This document shows, one piece after another, positions 60,041 through 64,000 of a DNA stretch of 64,000 nt. Both the position numbers and the translations under genes were made by a program. Origin of the DNA: JALYJG01 sp033763555 (GTDB taxonomy: Bacteria > Pseudomonadota > Alphaproteobacteria > UBA9219). The stretch covers positions 8,227 to 72,226 of the forward strand of contig JANRKK010000021.1 of NCBI GenBank assembly GCA_033763555.1. Reading direction: 5' to 3'. The notes beneath the pieces were generated by a model. The model had not been told where the DNA came from. It saw only the letters and a list, made by a program, of their open reading frames with translations, and did not search any database. How positions within the stretch are numbered: position 1 is the stretch's first letter; each line of letters opens with the position of its first letter.

Positions 60041-60811
60041 TTAGAGTTTCCACCCCGAATGAATGACGGCGATGCCGCCCATCAGGTTGGTGTATTTCAC
60101 CTGCTCCAGCCCCGCTGCTTCCATTTTCTTCACGAGCGTTTTCTGGTCAGGAAAAGTCCGAATGCTGTCGGCCAGATACTGATAGGCATCACGGTCGCGT
60201 GCGATGAATTGTCCAAGCCACGGCAGCAGGTTTGAATAACGGTCGTAAAGCGGCTTGATCTCGCGACGCACGCCGGGGCTGAATTCCAGACAGAAAAACC
60301 GTCCGCCGGGTTTCAAAACACGCACCGCTTCTTCCAGCGCCTTGTTGATGCGCCCGACATTCCGCAGACCAAAAGCGATGACGTAAACATTCGCGCTGCG
60401 CGACGGGATGGGAAGTTTTTCGGCATTGCCGGTGATGAATGTGATGCCGGACAGAACGCCCTGATCGACGGCCTTCGCGCGGCCCTGTTCCAGCATATCG
60501 GGGTTGAGATCGCAGACGGTGATATTCGCCTTGCCCTGCGTGCGGCGGTAGCAACGCAGCGCTATATCACCCGTTCCACCCGCGACATCGAGAATGGCTT
60601 CGCCCGGCTTCGGGTTCATCATGCGGACAAGCCGGTCTTTCCATAACCGATGCAAGCCGCCCGACATCACATCATTCATCAAATCGTAACGCGATGCGAC
60701 CGAGGAAAAAATGTCCCGCACGCGCCCGGTTTTGTCCTCCGGTGCCATGCGCTGAAACCCGAACCAGGCGGGTTCGGAAGAAGTCTTTTTGCGTTTAGCC
60801 TGTTTTGCCAT
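60041..60811 (-). CDS. ubiE: Ubiquinone/menaquinone C-methyltransferase UbiE
   Basis: C-methylates the quinone ring. Motif I is LDVAGGTGDIALR, with TVCDLNPDML, and the family signature PDVNVYVIAFGLRNVGRINKAL-like stretch (NVYVIAFGLRNV) and GGRFFCLEFSPG. The 256-residue length is normal. Its start overlaps the 3' end of the upstream glycosyltransferase by 17 bases. Confidence 0.95.
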   Translation of the reverse strand: MAKQAKRKKTSSEPAWFGFQRMAPEDKTGRVRDIFSSVASRYDLMNDVMSGGLHRLWKDRLVRMMNPKPGEAILDVAGGTGDIALRCYRRTQGKANITVCDLNPDMLEQGRAKAVDQGVLSGITFITGNAEKLPIPSRSANVYVIAFGLRNVGRINKALEEAVRVLKPGGRFFCLEFSPGVRREIKPLYDRYSNLLPWLGQFIARDRDAYQYLADSIRTFPDQKTLVKKMEAAGLEQVKYTNLMGGIAVIHSGWKL

Positions 60812-61988
60812 CGCACACGATTTCCAAAAGTTTTTCGTTCAATGGCCCCCATTCCCATGCCGCGACATTGGCGGCGACCTTTTGTGCCTCGCGTCGGGCG
60901 TCCTCGCGGTTGTTATAGACATATTCCATTGCTGCGACGACTTCATCGACATCCGTTTCGCCCCAATCCTCGACGCTCATCATGTCTGATGTCGGTTTCA
61001 CAGACCGTTGGGTTTTAAACGCACCGCAGCCAATTAAGTCTACAAGATCTTTCTGTCCGGTGTTGTAGGAAACATAGGTCGGCACGCCGCAGGCCATTGC
61101 CTCCATTGCCACCAGATTGGTGCCGCCTTCGCAGCGGTTGGGGAATACGGCCATGTCGCAATCGCGCAGCACGCCGGGCATCAGCAGATTATGTGTGAAA
61201 GGCAGATCGATAAAACTTCCCGGCGGCAAGCCCTGTTGCAACAGCCACGGCGTCATCTGCAGCCCGTAATCTTTTGCCAGCTCAGGCACTGTTGAAATAT
61301 GTCCAGCGAGTTCAAATGCCGCGGGCGATGATTTGACCAGATTTTGCCAGCAGGTGACGAGTAGGGCATCCGGATGTTTGGCATAAAATCTCTTGAATGC
61401 GGCCAGCACAATGTCTTGCCCTTTGCGGAATTCTAGCTTACCGCCTGAGAAAATAACAAAGCGGTCTTTGTAAAGTCCGGAAGAAGGCCCGGGATGGAAC
61501 AGGCTGCCATCAATACCCTGATAGCAAAGATGCACAGGTCCGACATTCAGGCTTTTGAGATAGGCTTCGTTCCAGTGCGAGATGGCGATGAACATGTCAT
61601 AATTTTTGGCGATATTGCGGCCATGATCGTTGCAGACCAGATGCTCAATGGCGCAGCAGGCGACATTCGGCTGGCCCCAGATGCGGTCCTGTCCCTCGAA
61701 GCCCGCGAAGTTGCTGCTGGAGCCGTGCAGCACGGCGTGGCGGAAGCTGAGAATCTCTTTCGGATTCTCGCGCAGAAAAGTATCCAGTTTTTTTGCAAGC
61801 TGAAATGCGGGTTCCAGCTTTGCGCGCTGCAGCGGCGACATCTCCACAATCGCAGGCGGGCGGGTGAGAATGGCCTGCTGCTCACTGCGGCGAAGAAACT
61901 GCAGCAGGATTTGCAAACCATAAATTCCATACCCTGATATGGTCGCAAGAACCCAGGAAATGGCGAGGCCGGAGGGAGGGGAGGACAT
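60795..61988 (-). CDS. Glycosyltransferase family 4-like protein
   Basis: A 397-residue protein with an N-terminal membrane-like helix (WVLATISGYGIYGLQILLQF) and a GT-B fold. The donor-binding half has VIFSGGKLEFRKGQDIVLAAFKRF (GT4 mark), a long loop and CEGGTNLVAMEAMACGVPTYV (the E-x7-E motif). The acceptor is not known. ATG at 61988 has a GGGGA site. A CtrA-like site with one mismatch lies 42 bases upstream. Confidence 0.85.
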   Translation of the reverse strand: MSSPPSGLAISWVLATISGYGIYGLQILLQFLRRSEQQAILTRPPAIVEMSPLQRAKLEPAFQLAKKLDTFLRENPKEILSFRHAVLHGSSSNFAGFEGQDRIWGQPNVACCAIEHLVCNDHGRNIAKNYDMFIAISHWNEAYLKSLNVGPVHLCYQGIDGSLFHPGPSSGLYKDRFVIFSGGKLEFRKGQDIVLAAFKRFYAKHPDALLVTCWQNLVKSSPAAFELAGHISTVPELAKDYGLQMTPWLLQQGLPPGSFIDLPFTHNLLMPGVLRDCDMAVFPNRCEGGTNLVAMEAMACGVPTYVSYNTGQKDLVDLIGCGAFKTQRSVKPTSDMMSVEDWGETDVDEVVAAMEYVYNNREDARREAQKVAANVAAWEWGPLNEKLLEIVCDGKTG

Positions 61989-62295
61989 GAAAATTTCCCC
62001 GAAGGGAGAGTTAAGGAAGGTTGTTTTGGCTAACGGTCGGTTAATAACAGATTGCAGCACAACTTGGAAATTTTCACACAGGCATGTGCCAAAAGGTTTC
62101 TAAAAAGTTAAGAAAGCCCCATTTCACGATCGTTTGAGGCACATTTTTCTTGTCAAGAAAAAAGAGATGAGGTACAATGAGAACGCTAGAAAACTATGTT
62201 GGAACAGGGCACAGACGAAGCCCAAAATATTCCAACAGTGGTTGCTGAAGGACGTCACAACCACTCCACGAAGAGGATGTTTCGCAGGAGCGAAT

Positions 62296-62598
62296 ATGAC
62301 GAGCCCGATCACTTCAGGCGGTCTTTCCATCAATAACGCTGTGGCGGCGCCCGTTCCGGCTGCGCCTGCGGTGGAAATTTCCCCTGTCTCTGGTGCATCC
62401 GCCCAAAATCCGGCAGCGGACAGCCATCCCGGTATTTCACCGCGTATCTATGTGGATCCGCTGGCGGGAGTGATTACCCAGTATCTGAATGGCAGCGGTG
62501 AAATTCAGGCGCAGATTCCTTCCACTGCCGTCGTTGCTTATCTCCGCGCCGGATTGACACCGGAAGGTCGCAGCAAGCCTGAGGGAACGGAAGCCTAA
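62296..62598 (+). CDS. hypothetical protein, FlaG-like C-terminus, 100 aa
   Basis: A Pro/Ala-rich N-terminus (NNAVAAPVPAAPAVEI) is followed by a conserved-looking strand region: ISPRIYVDPLAGVITQYLN and IQAQIPSTAVVAYLRAGL. The pattern recalls alphaproteobacterial FlaG-like proteins, but this is weak. Start ATG at 62296 has an AGGAG site. A terminator follows. The preceding 235 bases hold no gene I can support. Confidence 0.55.
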   Translation: MTSPITSGGLSINNAVAAPVPAAPAVEISPVSGASAQNPAADSHPGISPRIYVDPLAGVITQYLNGSGEIQAQIPSTAVVAYLRAGLTPEGRSKPEGTEA

Positions 62599-62620
62599 GC
62601 TTTTGATCTGTAGAATTTAC

Positions 62621-62643
62621 AGCCGCCGCAAGGCGGTTTTTTT
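62621..62643 (+). terminator. Rho-independent terminator
   Basis: Stem CCGCC/GGCGG with loop GCAA, followed by a run of seven Ts, 22 bases after the 62296 gene. Confidence 0.75.
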
Positions 62644-62663
62644 ATGCCTTGAGATCACCGTTT

Positions 62664-63356
62664 TTACATTCGGCAATAGCTGAGATAGGCAGGATTTCGC
62701 TGGGCTTTAAGCGCTTTTTGCTCGTAGCGCGTCGGCACCCAATCTTTCGGTGGATGCGGTGAATCATAGGTTTTTGTGAAGTCCGGTGATGCCTTCAGGG
62801 TATCGCGAATCCAATCGGCCAGCTGCCTATCATCGGTGGCAACGCGCAGCTCGGCGCATGACCGCAGGACGCGCGCGAGACGCGGCATATTTTCCGGTCC
62901 GATGAAGCGGCGCTTGGCATGGCGCGCTTTGGGCCACGGATCGGGGAACAAAAGAAAACAGCGCGCGATGGATGAATCCGGCAAGGCATCCAGTAATTCG
63001 CGCGCATCGCCCGGAAAAATGCGGACATTGTTCAACTGCTTCCGGTCGATGTGATCGAGCAGACTGGCGATGCCGTTCAAAAAAGGTTCACAGCCGATGA
63101 ATCCCGTGTTTGGATTTCTTCCAGCCTGCGCCGCCAGATGCTCGCCACCGCCGAAGCCAATCTCCAACCAGATGGCAGCGGGCTTGAAGGAAAAAAGTGC
63201 CATCCCATGAAGCGAGAACGGACCTTCTGAAGGCAGTTCGACTTTTAATTTTGGTAACACTTCATCAACCAACTTTGCCTTGCGCGTGCGCAAGGGGCGG
63301 CCTTTGCGGCGGCCATAAAGCCGGGAAAGAGGAGGCGAATCAGAGAGGTTAAGCAT
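62664..63356 (-). CDS. trmB: tRNA (guanine-N7)-methyltransferase
   Basis: Methylates G46 of tRNAs. Motif I is LEIGFGGGEHLAAQA, with GCEPFLNGIASLL, and the catalytic Asp region RCFLLFPDPWPKARHAKRRF, which is the TrmB hallmark. The C-terminal TRYEQKALKAQR is also usual. Length 230 residues, normal. Confidence 0.95.
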   Translation of the reverse strand: MLNLSDSPPLSRLYGRRKGRPLRTRKAKLVDEVLPKLKVELPSEGPFSLHGMALFSFKPAAIWLEIGFGGGEHLAAQAGRNPNTGFIGCEPFLNGIASLLDHIDRKQLNNVRIFPGDARELLDALPDSSIARCFLLFPDPWPKARHAKRRFIGPENMPRLARVLRSCAELRVATDDRQLADWIRDTLKASPDFTKTYDSPHPPKDWVPTRYEQKALKAQRNPAYLSYCRM

Positions 63357-63556
63357 GACTCGGGTAATAGCAGGGATGGGGCAGACGAATCAAAACGCTA
63401 TCGAATCAAGGGCGAAAACAGGCCAAAATCAATCTAAAAATCCGTATAAAAAACCATAACAACAAGCAGGCTTTTTTACGAGTTTTTAAGGGTTTTCCAG
63501 CTTAATGAATCGATGCTAGGTTTGGCCTGGCCAACATCCTGAGGGGAGAGGGAAAT

Positions 63557-64000
63557 ATGCGTAACACAATGCACACCGCGTCGGCACGCCGGGCCGCCAC
63601 TCGCGGTTTCACACTGACAGAAATTGCGATCGTTCTTGGGATCATCGGTCTGATCCTGGGCGCGATCTGGGTCGCAGCGGCAGCCGTTTACAGCAATATG
63701 CGTACGTCGAAGGCAACGACGCAATTGCTGCAAGTTACACAAGCTGTGCGGGCCCTGTATTCGACATCAAGCGTGACAGGCGCAGGTGCGGGTAACGTCA
63801 ATATCACGGCCGATCTTATCCGTGCAGGCGTGTTTCCGAACGATACGGTTGATATAACTGCCGGGACGGTAACAAACTCGTTTGGCGGCTCGATTTTCGT
63901 GTCGTCTTCAACCATCACAACGGGCGGCGATGCTTTCTCGGTCCTGTTCAGCGGCGTGCCGCAGTCCGGCTGTATTGCTATGCTGGTGGCAAACACAGGT
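63557..64000 (+). CDS. Type IV pilin-like protein (partial, PilS-like)
   Basis: Starts MRNTMHTASARRAATRGFTL and continues TEIAIVLGIIGLILGAIWVA: a type IV prepilin leader cut after Gly before Phe, with Glu at +5. The rest (QAVRALYSTSSVTG, DLIRAGVFPNDTV, FSVLFSGVPQSGCIAML) resembles type IVb pilins of the PilS type. It runs off the right edge. A gap of 200 bases upstream of it holds no gene I can support. Confidence 0.75.
   Translation, partial: MRNTMHTASARRAATRGFTLTEIAIVLGIIGLILGAIWVAAAAVYSNMRTSKATTQLLQVTQAVRALYSTSSVTGAGAGNVNITADLIRAGVFPNDTVDITAGTVTNSFGGSIFVSSSTITTGGDAFSVLFSGVPQSGCIAMLVANTG

Noticed and set aside
1..64000. CRISPR array, rRNA genes or insertion sequence
   Set aside because: No regularly spaced repeats, rRNA sequences, transposase frames or terminal inverted repeats with target duplication were seen.

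Overview
This 64-kb window is a chromosomal segment of an alphaproteobacterium, moderately GC-rich and densely coded. The evidence is a CckA-type hybrid kinase, a flp/cpa (Tad) pilus operon, hemC-hemD-mitofilin-hemY heme genes, thrB-rnhA, proS-lolC-lolD and two perfect CtrA-type sites (TTAA-N7-TTAA). A DotL/IcmO-like fragment at the left edge and a type IV pilin at the right edge would fit a deep-branching or predatory lineage such as Micavibrio relatives; that placement is inference.

Layout. 1-11 kb: a DotL-like fragment, cckA, kdsD, pgk, ccmABC (reverse strand), xth and a nucleotide-sugar epimerase. 11-14 kb: unknowns, tldD and a YciI-like protein. 14.9-22.8 kb: Tad pilus operon (flp, cpaA-F, tadB) with no tadC/D/E/F. 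22.8-26 kb: two methyltransferases, a Bax-inhibitor-1 protein and a cold-shock protein. 26-31.4 kb: heme operon with an extra membrane-protein gene between hemC and hemD. 31.6-36.2 kb: small proteins, a DUF2336 protein and a three-gene operon headed by an XRE/TrmB-like regulator. 36.2-39.4 kb: mreC-mreD-mrdA, with mrdA broken by an in-frame TAA just after the KTG motif. 39.5-43.5 kb: heptosyltransferase-like protein, thrB, rnhA, a beta-carbonic-anhydrase-like protein and peroxiredoxin.

The most interesting part is 43,540-51,322. It is bounded by a perfect 45-bp direct repeat of the 3' part of tRNA-Thr(GGT): the right copy lies in an intact tRNA gene and the left copy is an orphan. This is the classic footprint of an element inserted into a tRNA 3' end. 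The island has no recognizable integrase. It carries small stress/envelope genes: glycine-zipper lipoprotein, OmpA-like lipoprotein, fasciclin, DUF3309, CBS pair, BON, CsbD, a His/Ala-rich protein, an orphan OmpR-type response regulator and a Crp/Fnr regulator. Three promoters in it share a FNR/Dnr-type box (TTTGAC-AT..-ATCAAA) with a -10 element at class II spacing. They precede an unknown gene, the response regulator and csbD (csbD is divergent from the Crp/Fnr gene). I read this as a self-contained regulon. The Crp/Fnr gene is itself frameshifted at an 8-T run.

51.3-64 kb returns to core genes: csaA, proS (archaeal/eukaryal-type ProRS in an otherwise alphaproteobacterial proS-lolCD context), lolC, lolD, two transporters, typA, ubiE, a GT4 glycosyltransferase, trmB and the start of a type IV pilin gene. 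A palindromic repeat family (CGTCATTCC...GGAATGACG) occurs after kdsD and typA, and one arm lies inside the signal-peptide region of an exported-protein gene at 51.4 kb.
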